A stretch of 64,000 nucleotides of DNA from Boswellia sacra (lineage: Eukaryota > Streptophyta > Magnoliopsida > Sapindales > Burseraceae): positions 124,001-188,000 of the forward strand of contig SNVD02004653.1 in assembly GCA_013180625.2 (NCBI GenBank), in the 5' to 3' direction. Every line of letters starts with the position of its first letter. Within the stretch, counting starts at the first letter, position 1. The notes under the pieces were generated by a model that saw only the letters and a program-made list of their open reading frames with translations, ran no database searches and had not been told where the DNA came from. A program made the position numbers and the translations under genes. Positions 1 through 11,648 of this stretch are shown here, one piece after another.

Positions 1-2899
1 GAGATTGCTTCAAACCATAAAGCAATCTTTTCAGTTTGCATACCAAATTTTCCTTACCAGCAACTTTGAATCCCTCTGGCTGAGTCATATAGATTTTCTC
101 TTCCAAGTCACCATGTAAAAATGTAGTTTTTACATCCAATTGAACTAGTTTCATATTCATCTGAGCTACCAAGGCCAACAAAATTCTAATGGAAGAATGT
201 TTCACAACTGGAGAAAATACCTCATTGTAGTCAATTCCTTCCCTCTAAGCGTAGCCTTTAGCCACCAACCTTGCCTTGTAGCGGATGTCATTCTTGTCAG
301 GAAATCCATCTTTCTTTGCATATACCTATTTGCACCCAATTGCCTTTTTACCCTTCGATAGTTGAGCTAGCTCCCAAGTTTCATTCTTCTGAAGAGACTA
401 CATCTCTTCGCTCATAGTTGTCTTCCACTGATAAACTTCAGAACATCTGACTGCCTCTCTATAAGTGGAAGGAACATCAGCATCTACAATTGGAAGTGCA
501 TAGGCCACCATATCAGCAAATCGAGCAGGTCTGCGAATCTCATGTCTTGGCCTATTAACTGCAATAGATTCTTGTTGCTGTTGAGGTTCCTGAGTAGAAC
601 CCTCTCCATCATCTCCCAAATCTCCCTCTGTCATAGGAGTATCAACATCTGTCTCAATAGATCTAACTGGGTTCAATGTCGTCGTTTCAAACTCCACCTG
701 CTGCTGAGTATGCTCCACCTGCTGTGGAGCACCATTCACCTTTGTCTGGTTTTCTGATTTCTTCAACATTGAAGACTCATCAAATGTCACATCTCTGCTG
801 GATACAATCTTCTTTGAACTAGGACACCAAAGACGATATCCTTTTACTCCTGAAGCAAATCCCAAGAAAATCGCTTTCTTGGCTCTAGGATCTAGCTTAG
901 ATTCTTTCACATGATAATATGTAGGAGAACCAAAAACATGTAAAGAATCATAATCAGAAACAGGTTGTCTAGACCATACCTCCAATGGAGTTCTATCACC
1001 AATAGCAGCTGAAGGTAGACGATTAATGAGATGACACGCATAAGTCACAACCTCAGCCCAAAATTCCTTGCCCAACCCAGCATTGGACAACATACACCGA
1101 ACTTTCTCCAGCAATGTCCGGTTCATGCGTTCTGCCACCCCATTCTGCTGCGGTGTACCTCTAACAGTAAAATGACGTATAATACCCTCATCATGACACA
1201 ATTTTAAAAACTGATCACTGCAATACTCACCACCATTATCTGTTCTGAGATGCTCGATTTTCTTGCCAGTTTGTGTCTCAATCATCTTTTTTCATTTAAG
1301 GAAAACACCAAGTACATCATCTTTTGATTTCAAACAGTACACCCAAGTTCTTCTGGAAAAGTCATCAACAAAAGTAACAAAGTAATGCCTACCTCCTATA
1401 GATGCGGTTTTGGTAGGTCCCCACACATCTGAGTGAACATAATCATGAATACCCTTGGTATTATGAATAGCGGTGCCAAATTTCACTCTCTTCTGCTTTC
1501 CCAGAACACAATACTCACAAAAATCCAGCTTGCAGGTCTTTGCACCTTTCAATAAGCCTCGTTTCACCAAACTGAATAAGGCTTTCTCACCTGCATGTCC
1601 CAAACGCATATGCCACAGTCTCGTGATCTCTGAATCTGCATCATTATCAGAAACCGTAGCCGCTGATCCAGTAACCGTACTACCATTATAATAATACAAG
1701 TTGTTTCTCTTAGTGCCTTTCAATACCACAAGAGCGCCTGAAGTGACCCTCAGAATACCATCTCGAATAGATATACCACAGCCTTTAGATTCTAAGGCTC
1801 CCAAAGAGATGAGATTCTTCTTCAACTTCGGTACATACCGAACATCTCTTAGAACTCTAGTCAGTCGATCATGATTCCTCAATCGGATCGAACCTATCCC
1901 AATAGTATGGCAAATATCATCATTGCCCATATACACAACTCCACAATCAAGCTCCTCAAACTGAAAGAACCACTCTCTATGTGGACACATATGATAAGTA
2001 CAACCCGAATCTATAATCCACTCATCAGAATCCGAAGTGGATGGATGACTAACTAGACTTATATCAAAATCACTATCATCCTCATGCTCAACAACACATG
2101 CATAAGAAATAGCCTTGCCCTTATCTGTCTTTTTCAACTTAGGACAATCTTTCTTCCAATGCCCTTTCTCACGACAAAATGCACACTCATCTTTTCCTAA
2201 TCTACCCCTCGACAAAGATTTTTTCCTTTTTCCTGGTTTTTTACTTTGACTACGCCCTCTCACTGTCAATGCATCTACTAACTCATCCCTATGTTCCCTT
2301 TGACCTTTCTTACGAATTTCATAATTCAACAAAGCAGAACAAACTTCTTCAAAAGACAGTTTATCTTTCCCATGGATAAGAGTAATGCACAAATGATCTA
2401 ATTCATCCGGAAGTGAGCCAATCAATAGCATAGCCTTAATTTCATCTTTGAAGGTTTCATCTAAGTTTAACAAATCAGCAATTAACTTATTAAACTCATC
2501 AATATGAGAACTGATGCTCGTACCTGGTTTCAACTGGAGACGGAACAATCTCTTCAATAGATACAGCCGATTCTCATTACTTTTCTTCATATATTTGTTT
2601 TCCAGCGTCTTCCACAATTTGTTTGCAGATGTCTCCTTAGTGAACGGATACTTTTGTTCTCTACACAAGCAAGAGCGAATCAACCCACAAGCTTTTATAT
2701 TCAGCCTGTCCCAATCTCTGGCACTGATATCTTCTGGTTTTATTTCTTCTAGAACAATATCCAAATCTTGTTGATACAACCCGTCCAACACCTCACTCTG
2801 CCATAAGCCGAAATTATTTTAGCCATCAAATTTTTCAACATCTATTTTTGCATTTGTCACAGTCACTGTCTTCTCAGATACAGTAGACGATGAAGCCAT
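1..2899 (-). pseudogene. copia gag-pol polyprotein, five in-frame stops, incomplete
   Basis: The frame opens at the ATG at 2899 (MASSSTVSEK). It stays in one frame to the window edge despite stops at 2819-2821, 1292-1294, 398-400, 326-328 and 245-247. Visible in order: a UBN2-type gag; a CCHC knuckle (CAFCREKGHWKKDC, about 2150-2190); a protease motif (WIIDSGCTYH, near 2010-2020); an HHCC GAG-pre-integrase segment (LWHMRLGHAG, about 1600); an integrase core with D (HSDVWGP), D (RTDNGGEY) and E (NGVAERMNRT); and early RT ending at LLYGLKQS on the window edge. No frameshift was found, only stops. At 1292, 326, 398 and 245 the stops replace codons that family members usually have as Trp or Gln, consistent with C-to-T (or G-to-A) decay. 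The start is supported by its position just after LTR and primer site. Confidence 0.92.
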
Positions 2900-3050
2900 T
2901 ACTACCTCTCACAAATAAGCTCGATACACAAATCACCAATAACCAAGCATTAAACAAACTATTATATTCAATAACTAGCAATCCAAAATCAATAGCCCAG
3001 AACAGTAGTAAGTGCTTCAATGAAATAGCCACTAACTACCCAAAACCTTC

Positions 3051-3063
3051 GGCTCTGATACCA
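3051..3063 (-). promoter_or_regulatory. primer binding site of the copia element
   Basis: The minus strand reads TGGTATCAGAGCC, the standard plant copia primer site complementary to the 3' end of initiator methionine tRNA. It lies two bases inside the end of the LTR. Confidence 0.9.
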
Positions 3064-3065
3064 AT

Positions 3066-3601
3066 TGTTATGCACAAGCGGAAGCGATAACCAACAGAAC
3101 AACCCAAATGCACAATACAAACTATGCTAGATAATTGAATATAATAGTAACTAAAGAGGCAACCAATCAACCAACAATGCAGAAATAGAAAGAACACCAA
3201 GATTTAAAGAGGTTCAGTATAAATACCTATGTCCTCGGGCGCCGCTAAAGAAACTTTCCACTATCTTCAAAGAGAATTGCAAACTTTTGGGTCACAATAC
3301 AAATATCACAACTATTGGGCCAAACTGTAATTACCCCAATAGTTGGGCCAAACTGTAATTGCCCAAACAATTGGGCAATACTACAAATACCTAAAATAAA
3401 GAGAAAACAAACAATATTACAAACTTTAAGGTCCTTACTGAAAGGCCCTTAAACTATGAGGTCTTATATGTGAGACCTTACAAATATAAGGGGGTAAAGG
3501 ATATTTCACTTGGGACATTAAAGTGAGAGGACTTGGCTTTAATTTATAAGCCCAAGTCTCTTCAACACAAAGACTCCCACTCCATGTGGGATCCTTACAC
3601 A
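3066..3601 (-). repeat. 5' LTR of the copia element
   Basis: The inner edge is fixed by the primer site: on the plus strand the LTR starts TGTTATGCACAAGC at 3066. The outer edge is inferred from the motif ending GGGATCCTTACACA at 3601, which gives TGTGTAAGGATCCC on the coding strand. It could lie up to about 8 bases further right. The partner LTR is outside the window, so the outer edge is unconfirmed. Confidence 0.7.
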
Positions 3602-3639
3602 TACACACAATGACTAAAGAGCCACAATTCTAAGTGGGA

Positions 3640-5290
3640 CGAATTTTACCCTCTATAGGTGTTAAGTGTTTTCACTTTCTTTTAGGCGTAGTGGAGTCAC
3701 TGGAGTGCAGTGATCATCTTTAGGCATTTGACTTTATTTTCTAGGTGTAGGTACTGTAGTGCAGGTTAGTGACCAGTGATGATAGCTTTAGCTTTTGGAC
3801 TTTCATTATTCAACTTTTTCTTTGCAGCTTCTGCTTCTTACCTTGTCTTCATTGCGCAAATAATGGCACTGACATTTTGAGAGGGCATCGAATTCAGTGC
3901 ATGTGCTGCAGGACAATAATTTTTTTTAATAAAGAAAAAACACTTAACGAAAAATTTTTCAGAGACTCACTGATTTCAGATAGAGTGTGATCAGGCCTGA
4001 GTAAGACATAGAAATGCGACGAATTTTCTTTTGAAATTTCTATCTTGGCCAGGAGGCAAGAAAATATTTTCGTTTTCAGCATTTTATCACCTATTTATCC
4101 CTATGAAAAGTAAATTGAAAAAAATGTAGAGGGAAAAAAAAGGATAAATTCAAGCGATGCCCTGAATGACCACAAAATATTAGAGCTTTTATACTTCTTG
4201 AAGAGCATCAGATCTTTATAAGCAGATTGTGTCACGCCTATTGGTATGTTTATATGTTATGCGCCACTCGCTGGTATTTTTTTTGGCCCTCACAGAAATA
4301 AACCAAATTGTATCAACTGGTTTTTACTCGGTAAAATAAGAAATATTCTGGCAAGATTCTGCCTTTTGTTCCTGCTAGATTTTATTATCTTTTGTTTATT
4401 CTTCAACAGCTTAAAGCGACATTTCTAAGACTAATGCCAGTACTGCTCAAAAGATGATCTTTGGTTCCCTTTCAATCCTTATGAAGCTAGCCAAAAAGCA
4501 GCTAGGGCGAACTATGGTGGATGCAGTAACCACATTTGTGGTAAAGAGGCTGGGAGACTAGCTAAATATCGATTGATGGCATACCTGAAGACATTAGAAA
4601 GGTGGTTCGCTTGAAGTATTTGGGGAAATATTTCCATTTAATATGAACTATCTTTCATCCTTCATTCTAAGTTTGTTGAGCGTTGAAACTCTGGACATGT
4701 CACATACTTAATGATACATATCTCCACGTCCAACCATCCACTGAAATTTAAGCTACAACAGTTGATACATCTAATTGGAAATTTTGAGAAGAATATTTTC
4801 GGATAGACAATTTTACGAACCTTCAAACTCTTTAAGTACATAGACGATAATCCAGAAAAGTTGGTTTATCTTGGAAAGAGCTGCACATAATACTTCAACG
4901 GCATTCAGTATCTAAGAATTCCAAACTGAGAAGCCTTCCAATTTTCTCGTTGACATTATCGAAAGTCAATTATTTTGCTTCAGTGCAACCCCTCTCTCGT
5001 TGCCAATATAATTCCTAGACTTGTCATTAGATGGGGAGATAAAGAAATTACCAAGAAAACTTGCCTGCACTTTGGAAAAATCTTGAGAACTTGCTACTAA
5101 ATTTTTCAATTATCACGATTGACTCTGTATGCATAAGAGAAGTTTCCGAATCTTATATGTCTTGATTTATGCTAAATTTATGTTGTTCGAAGGAAAATGA
5201 TTGAACAGGAAATGGTTTTCCACCACTTGAAGAGAAAGAGAAAACAAATTAATCGAATGCATATCCTTAGTGGATTTACATTTCATATAT
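3640..5290. repeat. host-derived duplicated segment, unit A (paralogue of unit C at about 31120-32220)
   Basis: Landmarks shared with unit C, in the same order: a block ending in a GCGC(A)AATAATGGC-like motif (near 3850; 31305 in C), then GATTTCA...AGA.TGTGATCA and ATAGAAATGCGACGAATT (near 3970-4030; 31420-31490 in C), a TACTCGGTAAAATAAGAAAT block (4326; 31731 in C) and an AGCTTAAA..TT block (4408; 31846 in C). Similarity is patchy and was judged by eye. Unit A also carries the NLR remnant. No intact reading frame over 100 codons is seen. Confidence 0.55.
4514..5250 (+). pseudogene. CC-NBS-LRR (NLR) resistance-gene remnant lacking NB-ARC
   Basis: An ATG at 4514 opens MVDAVTTFVVKRLGD and then stops (4559-4561). 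This resembles the extreme N-terminus of Rx/RPM1-type coiled-coil NLRs. Only about 17 bases later, in another frame, comes leucine-rich-repeat sequence: IPEDIRKVVRLKYLG (about 4580-4625), then ETLDM, then TLKLFKYIDDNPEKLVYLGK (about 4815-4880) and NIIPRLVI (about 5006-5030). These are typical of LRRs in RPM1/RPP13-like proteins. The whole NB-ARC domain (P-loop, GLPL, MHD) is absent. Several stops and frame changes follow. The family call rests on motif recognition. A functional product is ruled out. Confidence 0.7.
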
Positions 5291-5299
5291 GGTCAGTGT

Positions 5300-5893
5300 C
5301 AATGTACCCATTTCGCGTGGAGTACGGACGCAACTATGAAGTGTAATCGTGTCACCTACTTTTTAGTGTAGTGTAGAGCATGATAATAGCTTTCAATTTT
5401 TCAATTTTATTTTTCAAGTTCTACATCTTTGTCAATAGCTTGTTTTCTTTTTTACGCGCCAATAATGGCGCTGCATTTTCATGACATATAAAATCTTTAA
5501 TGCGTTGCATAAACATCAATGGTAATAGTTAAAAAAAAAAATCATAACACCATCTTTAAAAGATAATAAATGACCTGAATTCATGACCCATCACCATCTA
5601 GATACTATAAATGAAGTATAGTAGGATACATACAAAATTTTGGGTGATCATTTCTTTTCACAAAGATTCAATTTACTCGTTTTACAATTCACAAAGAGAA
5701 GAGTATCATCAATACCTCTGATGACTTACATAATCGATGCTTCTTATCTTTTATTCTTTGGTTCTTATCAAAATCAATCAACCATTACATTACTTGTCAA
5801 GTTACACGAACTATCGGCACAAGATTCAGAATTTTAAGGGTGCTTGATCTTAAGCCTTTCTTTCAATTAAGCCTACCATCACAACCCTGCCAT
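5300..5893. repeat. host-derived duplicated segment, unit B left part (paralogue of unit D at 46312-47215)
   Basis: Blocks shared with unit D in order: ACCCATTTCGCGTGGAG (5305; ACCCATTTCACGTGGAG at 32219), the GCGCCAATAATGGCGC block (5457), GAATTCATGACCC (5577; 46889), GTAGGATACA...TTGATCATTTCTTTTCACAAAGA-like sequence (5620-5668; 46937-46978), and the AAGCC.ACCATCACAACC tail next to the CACTA insertion. No coding frame is recognised. Its position beside NLR remnants suggests resistance-gene flanking sequence, which is inference. Confidence 0.55.
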
Positions 5894-5917
5894 CACTACA
5901 AGAAAAATGGGCTATGG

Positions 5918-6330
5918 CAATGCGCATTTCGTGTTGCTAAAATGTTTTGGCAACATGTAGGGGCGCATTGCTATTTTTGCTGCTGCGAAAGGTCCCTCAC
6001 TTTCCACAACACGCATATGCACATTGTGAAGAGCGATTCTGCAAGTTGCAGAATATCTTTTGGCAAGTGTATTGCGTGTTGCTGAAAGACAAAGAGTGAT
6101 GGAGTTTTAGTAACATGCAATGAGCGTTGCTGTAGACCTCAATGAATGTGCATTGCTAAAAGACAAAGAGTAAAAGAGTTTCAGCAACACACAATGCACG
6201 TTGTTGTAGACCGCATTGCGCATTGCGAAAAGATTAGAAGTAATATAGTTTCAGAAACACCCGATACACGTTGCTATAGATTTAAGAATGTGGACTTTTG
6301 GCAACATGTGAACGTTGCCGTTTATTTGTT
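5918..6330. repeat. left subterminal repeat array of the large CACTA element
   Basis: Short motifs around GCAACATG, GCATTGC, GCAACACGCA and CGTTGCT recur in both orientations about every 20-60 bases. Such arrays are the binding sites for the accessory TNPA-type protein in CACTA elements. A matching, shorter array lies at the right end (28445-28660). Confidence 0.75.
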
Positions 6331-6666
6331 GCAGAAATATATTGTATTTATAATTATACACCCTTTTATTAATATGTAATACCTACTCATTTTTAATCAT
6401 ACAAATTACTATATAAATTATCAAAGAATACATAATATATAATAAAAGTACAAATTTGTATTAAGTTAATATTATCACAAATATTATTGAAAATACAAGT
6501 ACTTGTAACTAATATGTAATACAATCCTAGGTGACTTAAGGAAAATGAAATCAAGTAAAACATACCTAAGCACAAATTTGTACTAAGTCTTTCATAACCC
6601 TCCAACAAAATCATCATCTTCTTTAAGCATTTTGATTGATGAACTTTCCAAACAAACACGAACAAA

Positions 6667-6795
6667 GCCTACAAAAGCAACTTTAGAATGTTGCATAGGC
6701 AAGATACCAATGGGCATATAAATTCATGTTTGGGCATATAAGTTGCTTTTGTAGGCTAGATGCTAGTGGGCATATAAATTCATGTTTGGGCATAA
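6667..6795. repeat. small hairpin and direct repeats inside the CACTA left arm
   Basis: GCCTACAAAAGCAACT (6667-6682) is exactly inverted as AGTTGCTTTTGTAGGC (6741-6756). A second motif, GGGCATATAAATTCATGTTT, occurs twice (near 6712 and 6768). Otherwise 6331-6916 is AT-rich sequence with no gene signal. Confidence 0.7.
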
Positions 6796-6921
6796 AACTA
6801 TCTTACAGATTCAAATTTAATTTTATTCTTAAGTTAATCTAACTTAGGTATGCAAATTTAATTTTTTTCTTAAGTTAATAAATCACTTATTTTATCTCAA
6901 TGCTTCAATTATATATGATAC

Positions 6922-7302
6922 TGTTGATGTACAATTTTCAAATAGCTAAAAAGCGAGATAAAGCTCTAGCGGAACGTAGAGTTCGGGTCCTCAGATTAAA
7001 GAAAATGGTCAAGGGCACCAACTACAGTGCCAGCAAGAAGCCTTCGACACTCAAGTCAGGTTCTGGCATGTCGAAATTTTCTAAAAGAATTTCCTAGAGA
7101 GAGAAGCTCTCAAAAGCAAAGGAAATTTAGTGAGAGAAAGAGTTTAGAAAAATGTGCATATTTTGAGCGAAGATCAAGAGGGTTTTATATAGGCATCTCA
7201 ATGGGTCGTTGTGGACCTAAATAACGGGCCCAAATGATGGGCTTCATTAACAGGCTTATTATATTAGAATTAATTTAGGCCTGATTTTATATGACCACAA
7301 TA
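6922..7302 (-). repeat. 3' LTR of the Tat element
   Basis: About 381 bp from TGTTGATGTACAATTTTC to GACCACAATA. It aligns along its length with 24652-25027, sharing for example TTTCCTAGAGAGAGAAGCTC, GGGTTTTATATAGGCATCT and CCCAAATGATGGGCTTCA. The polypurine tract is directly adjacent at 7303. Confidence 0.87.
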
Positions 7303-7318
7303 GTAGTCCCCCTAGGCC
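7303..7318 (-). promoter_or_regulatory. polypurine tract of the Tat element
   Basis: The minus strand reads GGCCTAGGGGGACTAC, a purine-rich run directly upstream of the 3' LTR in element orientation. This is where plus-strand synthesis would be primed. Confidence 0.65.
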
Positions 7319-7443
7319 CAAGTTGAATAGCGAGTCAACATAGGGGCGATTAAATTATTTAGGGTTGTGATTTTAAATATTGATGCAAGGCCTCAAGGGT
7401 AAGTCTTACCATATATGTAAGCTTAATATGGCTTGAACCCTAT

Positions 7444-7866
7444 TGTTGATGCATGGATTTTACGGGCTTGCGTCCCCATAAGGTATTGTCTGCTCTAGGT
7501 TAGAGCGAACACGGTTTTGTCTTGAAAAAGGCCCTCATTGGGGAAGGGGAGTAGGTCCTCCTCTTATAAGCCACAAGTCAATCCATTGTAGAAGAGGTGT
7601 GGGACAAAGTCAGTACCCCTGATTTAGACCCATCAACAACAGGCGCTCCTGTGGGTTGGGTTATGGCACGTTGGGACAGGGTGCTGGTATGGACATTCCT
7701 ATATATGGCGCCAACTATTGATACATGGATTTTACGGGCTTGCATCCCCACGAGATATTATCCTCTTTGGGTTGGAGTCCCCACGGTTTTGTCATAAAAA
7801 GGGCTCTCGTTAGGGAAAGAGAGTAGCCCCTCCTCTTATAAGCTACAAGTCAATCCACTATCGAAA
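7444..7866 (-). repeat. tandem LTR/leader-like modules with an internal primer-site copy
   Basis: A 265-base module starting TGTTGATGCATGGATTTTAC at 7444 is followed by GGCGCCAAC (7707-7715, the complement of a TGGCGCC-type primer site). A truncated second copy then starts TATTGATACATGGATTTTAC at 7716. The same module recurs at 24379-24633 beside the 5' LTR. It reads like an older, related LTR plus leader kept inside the element. Whether it is a second nested element or a tandem recombination product is unresolved. Confidence 0.6.
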
Positions 7867-9159
7867 GCTTATTGAAACTTGTCTAAAACAAATTGCTATA
7901 TGCCAAATAAATTTCAATAAGTATAAAGAATCATGTAACATACAAATGTGGTAGACTTAAGCAAGCTACTAACACCCAAAAACCTTTATAACATTTGCTG
8001 AAAACTTTGCTTGGTATAATTCTAACTGGTAATAGATAAGCAAGGAAAAAAGTAGAAGTTTGAAGCTTGGCTTGGAATATAAGACATAATTTATAAAAAA
8101 AAGAGTCTTGTGTTTGAAGAAACTTATTTGCTTGCCAGAAATATATAAACCTAGTAGGGGAATGTGTAATGGGAGTAAGAAAGACGTTAAGCCTGTTGGA
8201 GACACTTACAAGCTTGCCAAAAAATTGTCAAGACCCATTGACTTAAGGCTGAAAACTAGACCTAGGAAGCATGTTTGGCAACCATTTAACCTTTGAGATA
8301 GGTAGAACTTCAAGGTGCGTATATAAAGAACACTTTAAGCCTGTTAGTTAAACTGATTAGGGACTTAAGAACATATCCACACAAGCTAAAAACCTCATAA
8401 ACCCGAGCCTGAAACATGTTAGATACACGAATGCTACATAGAGATTTTGAGAAAATAGTACAAGCATGGTGGCGATGCATGACTGTTTGAGGTTATGAGG
8501 GATTAGAGCAATGCTTTGGTGCACTTGGGAGTGTGATAGAGGGTAGAGGAGTAGCTAAAGGTTGGAGAGGCTTCTAGAATGAGTACCGCGTTAACCAGGT
8601 AAGCATGATAAGGCAAGGGGTGACCGCTGCATAAGGAAAGAGAGGGGAGATAAAGTGAGCAAGCAGCGACCGTATGAGGGTTGAGCGGCAAGTGTGTAAG
8701 GGGCTAGTACGCAAAGGCCTAGCACACGAGGAGCAACGGGCAAGCATGCAAGGGGCGAGCACACGAGGGGCGAGCAGGCGAGCACAAGTAGGGTGAGGGG
8801 TGAGGGCCGAGCTCTACTCACTTGGGTGCATTTTGGCAAGCACGTGCGTCCACCTACTTATTCTATATATTTTTTAAACTATAGGGGTGTTTTGGCAAAT
8901 CCAAAACTTTGTGAGCTTAAACAAAACTCTTTAGGGGTTTAATTAAAAACTTCTAATACTTTTAAAATACACCAATGATGTGGAATTTTTTTTTTGTGGG
9001 TCATGGACTAGCATGATATTTTTTAAGGGTGGGAAAAAGGTTCTTCAAGGGCTATTTTAAAACTCTTTCAATTGGTCCCTTGACATTTCCTTTCCTTCAT
9101 CTCCTCCCTTTCTTAGCATACTTAGTTTGATGACTAATGGTTCCTCCTTAATTTTGTAG
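7867..9159. other. non-coding interior of the Tat element, with a GC-rich degenerate tandem tract
   Basis: No conserved protein domain is recognised. From about 8640 to 8830 short units such as GGGCGAGCACACGAGG and GAGGGGCGAGCAGGCGAGC recur imperfectly. This purine-rich, GC-rich tract contrasts with the AT-rich surroundings. Open frames over it on the minus strand are low-complexity and look non-coding. Confidence 0.55.
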
Positions 9160-10472
9160 ATGGCTAGAATAAGACTATTATAGTGCTACGAGAGGGACAA
9201 AGTTTTCAAGACCAGTCGACAAGGAATAAGGACACTGCGAGTAATTGTAAGGAGGTTAATTAGTTTTATCAAGTCTTTTTTGGTTAAGGTCGGGAGTTAG
9301 GGTAGAATTTCGTTCATCACAATGTGGTAGACACTAGGAGAGAGAGCGGCTAGTCATCTTCTGCTAGCTCAAATAGTGATCTCGAAGTTGAATACTGGTG
9401 GGACACTGACCATCTTGATAATCAGCTGTAGGATGACCAATAAAAAATATATAGAGCCCATTTCCTCATCCCAAATTCAGTCACTTTGTTTCTTCCAAGA
9501 AAAAGTAATTGATGAAGCAAGCCATCACAAGGCGTCATTGGAATAAGCTTGGAATTACTAAGGGCTATTCTCCCGGTGCCCTTCGATAATTACACTCGAT
9601 GGTTACTTGATGCTATGGGTATTGCCCCCATCCAACTGTCAGCCAACGGGTGGAGACTTCTAATAGCATTTCAGAGTTTTTTCAAAAATGAAGGTCTGGG
9701 TGACCCTACCACCAACCACGTTAAGAATATTTTTGCCATTCACCCACCGAACGGAGAGAAGATAAGGTTATTATTACATAACCCAATGAGAAAAGATGGA
9801 TGACCCTAGCTGCCTTTTTGGCATTCCCTTCCATGTCAAAGAATAGAAATTTAAGCAATTTTAGTGTGATGGTTGGAAGTATCAAGAGGTGCCCAGCGAA
9901 AGGGCGAGCACTTGAGAATTAAAAGGCATCTTGGTTTTTATGGTACCCTATTAGTTTATTATAATGATCCCATCCAAATTTTTATTATGAAAATTCTAAT
10001 CATGACTTTTTTTCAGCTCTTTAGACCAAACACCCAATTTTGTCTCAAAAGGGAAAAAAAAAGCGACTTACAAGAGGTACTCAAGCTGCCTATCAGTTCA
10101 AAGAACGTGAATGATCTCATTGATCAGGAGCAATTGATCTGCCTTAGCTTGTCACCTTTACTTGATGATTGCCTTTTGATCTTCCTTTCTTTAATTAGGC
10201 ATATGTTTGCTTTCCTATCAATTTTATTTTTGTATAAGTCTAATTCCTTTACATCCCAACAAGAAGCAGCTTGCCCAGCTTGAAACCAGGATACCTCTTA
10301 GACCATTTGTGAATGATAAGCCTGGCCCTTCTAAGAAGAAATAGAGTAAAAGTTCTCTAACTTTTAGACCTTTGAAGAGGAAAGCCAGTGATAGTGAGGA
10401 AATTTTCATAGGGAAGTCTGTGTCTGATAAGGCTTCCTTAGTTTAGCCTTTTGTCAAAATGACAATCTCAAA
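9160..10472 (+). pseudogene. antisense accessory ORF of the Tat element (PF04195-like), 5' part
   Basis: The clearest stretch is 9549-9803, with FDNYTRWLLDAMGIAPIQLS and NGWRLLIAFQSFF. This matches the pattern of the plant 'putative gypsy-type transposon' domain (PF04195), which usually shows a short helix, 'gIaPsQLhPNaWr.l..F' and further helices. An ATG at 9160 is a possible start. Stops interrupt both sides. Charged, low-complexity sequence (RPLKRKASDSEEIFIGKS, about 10368-10425) precedes the hAT insertion at 10473. The frame is antisense to gag, and the C-terminal part resumes at 21377. Its function in Tat elements is unknown. Confidence 0.7.
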
Positions 10473-11338
10473 TAGGGATGGCAAAATCTGAGTGCGGTAC
10501 GAGTTTCGCATTTCCACACCCAGACCAGATTATGTTTTTTATTCCCGATCATCAGATTTTCCCCGAAAATTTTGCATGTGGTACGGGTGTGGGTTTACCC
10601 GGATATGTAATTTCTCTCTCCGCACCCAGATTTTACATGAAAAAATTCCTCGGATTTCCCTGGTTTGTGTATACTTCAATTTAAATTAATTGTGCTATAA
10701 AGAGCAAAATTGTGCTTGTTTTGCTAACCCAATAATTTGGCCGGATTTTAAAGAGCAAGTTAAAGTATTTATCAATTTTATGAATAAAATAATTGGCTCA
10801 TCTACATGGCAGGGGGCTTGCCTGGAAATGTGTAATAAAAGGAGGAGGGCATGGTTGAAACAGCTTTAGAAGGAATGGATCAATATTAATGCCCTGGGTG
10901 TTAAGCTATGTAATTTTATGAATAAAAGATAAAATTATAAGAAGAGATTATGAAAAGCTAAGCTAGTATGGGAAACCAAGAAGAGAAAGAGCAGTTAAGA
11001 AAGCAGAATAAAGGGGGAAAAGAAGGCTTAAATAGAGGAGCTTCTACAAGTGAATAAGATCCGTAGGCTGCAAGGCATTTACAGAAGAAGCCTGCCTGAC
11101 CTGGACTTGAAATTATTTTTTTTCTTTTTTTTCTTTTTTTATTTTTCTGGCAATATTTTATTGTTGTGAGAGAGTTTCTTAGCTGTTTGAAAATGAATTG
11201 GTATGAGAAAAGAAATGGTAAAAAGGGGTTTCTAATGTTAGCTCTGGGGACACATTCGGACTTCCCCTCTGTTTTATATTTTATATTTTTACTTTTTTTT
11301 ATTTATCCTTTTATCCACAAACTTTAGTTAATTAATTA

Positions 11339-11374
<36 letters not shown>
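11339..11374. repeat. (AC)n(AT)n microsatellite
   Basis: About ten AC units run directly into about eight AT units, within the 3' non-coding arm of hAT-1. The rest of 10480-11640 is AT-rich non-coding element sequence. Confidence 0.95.
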
Positions 11375-11648
11375 TTGACTGTTTTATAGAATACTATTTA
11401 GAATACATATATATCTTCAACGTGTGCTGAGTATAAATGAACATATTACTTCTCAAGCAATGAAAAGTTTAATTGCTTTGAACGCATCTCAAGTACAATG
11501 TAGCCGAAGCACATATGCTAACCAAGACACAAATACTAACTTAAATTCTAAGTTTTAAAACTTGAATGGCTATTCAATAAGTCACTGGTCACATACAAAT
11601 AAAAAGTCCCAAAGTCTAATACAAATAAAAAGTCCCATGATACAAATT

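Larger units (their letters stand above)
1..3601 (-). mobile_element. Ty1/copia LTR retrotransposon, 5' part, reverse strand, truncated by window edge
   Basis: Reading the minus strand, an LTR (3066-3601) is followed by an initiator-Met-type primer site, then gag, zinc knuckle, aspartic protease, GAG-pre-integrase, integrase and the start of reverse transcriptase. Integrase lies before RT, which is the copia order. The element leaves the window at base 1 inside RT, so its 3' LTR and target duplication cannot be seen. Several in-frame stops make it a dead copy. Confidence 0.93.

Noticed and set aside
1473..3090. Plus-strand frames of 61-86 codons across the copia element
   Set aside because: All are shadows opposite the well-supported minus-strand gag-pol frame or its leader.
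3769..3990. 73-codon frame with an apparent signal peptide (FIIQLFLCSFCFLPCLHC)
   Set aside because: It covers the repeated word of the host duplication, and the other units do not keep the frame open. The hydrophobic run comes from a T-rich tract.
8503..8839. Three overlapping minus-strand frames rich in Leu, Ser, Pro and Cys
   Set aside because: They lie over a GC-rich degenerate repeat in the Tat interior. Overlapping frames of similar length point to composition, not coding.
9873..10283. 136-codon plus-strand frame as an independent membrane protein
   Set aside because: It lies inside the accessory ORF region of the Tat element and has only low-complexity hydrophobic sequence with no recognised domain.
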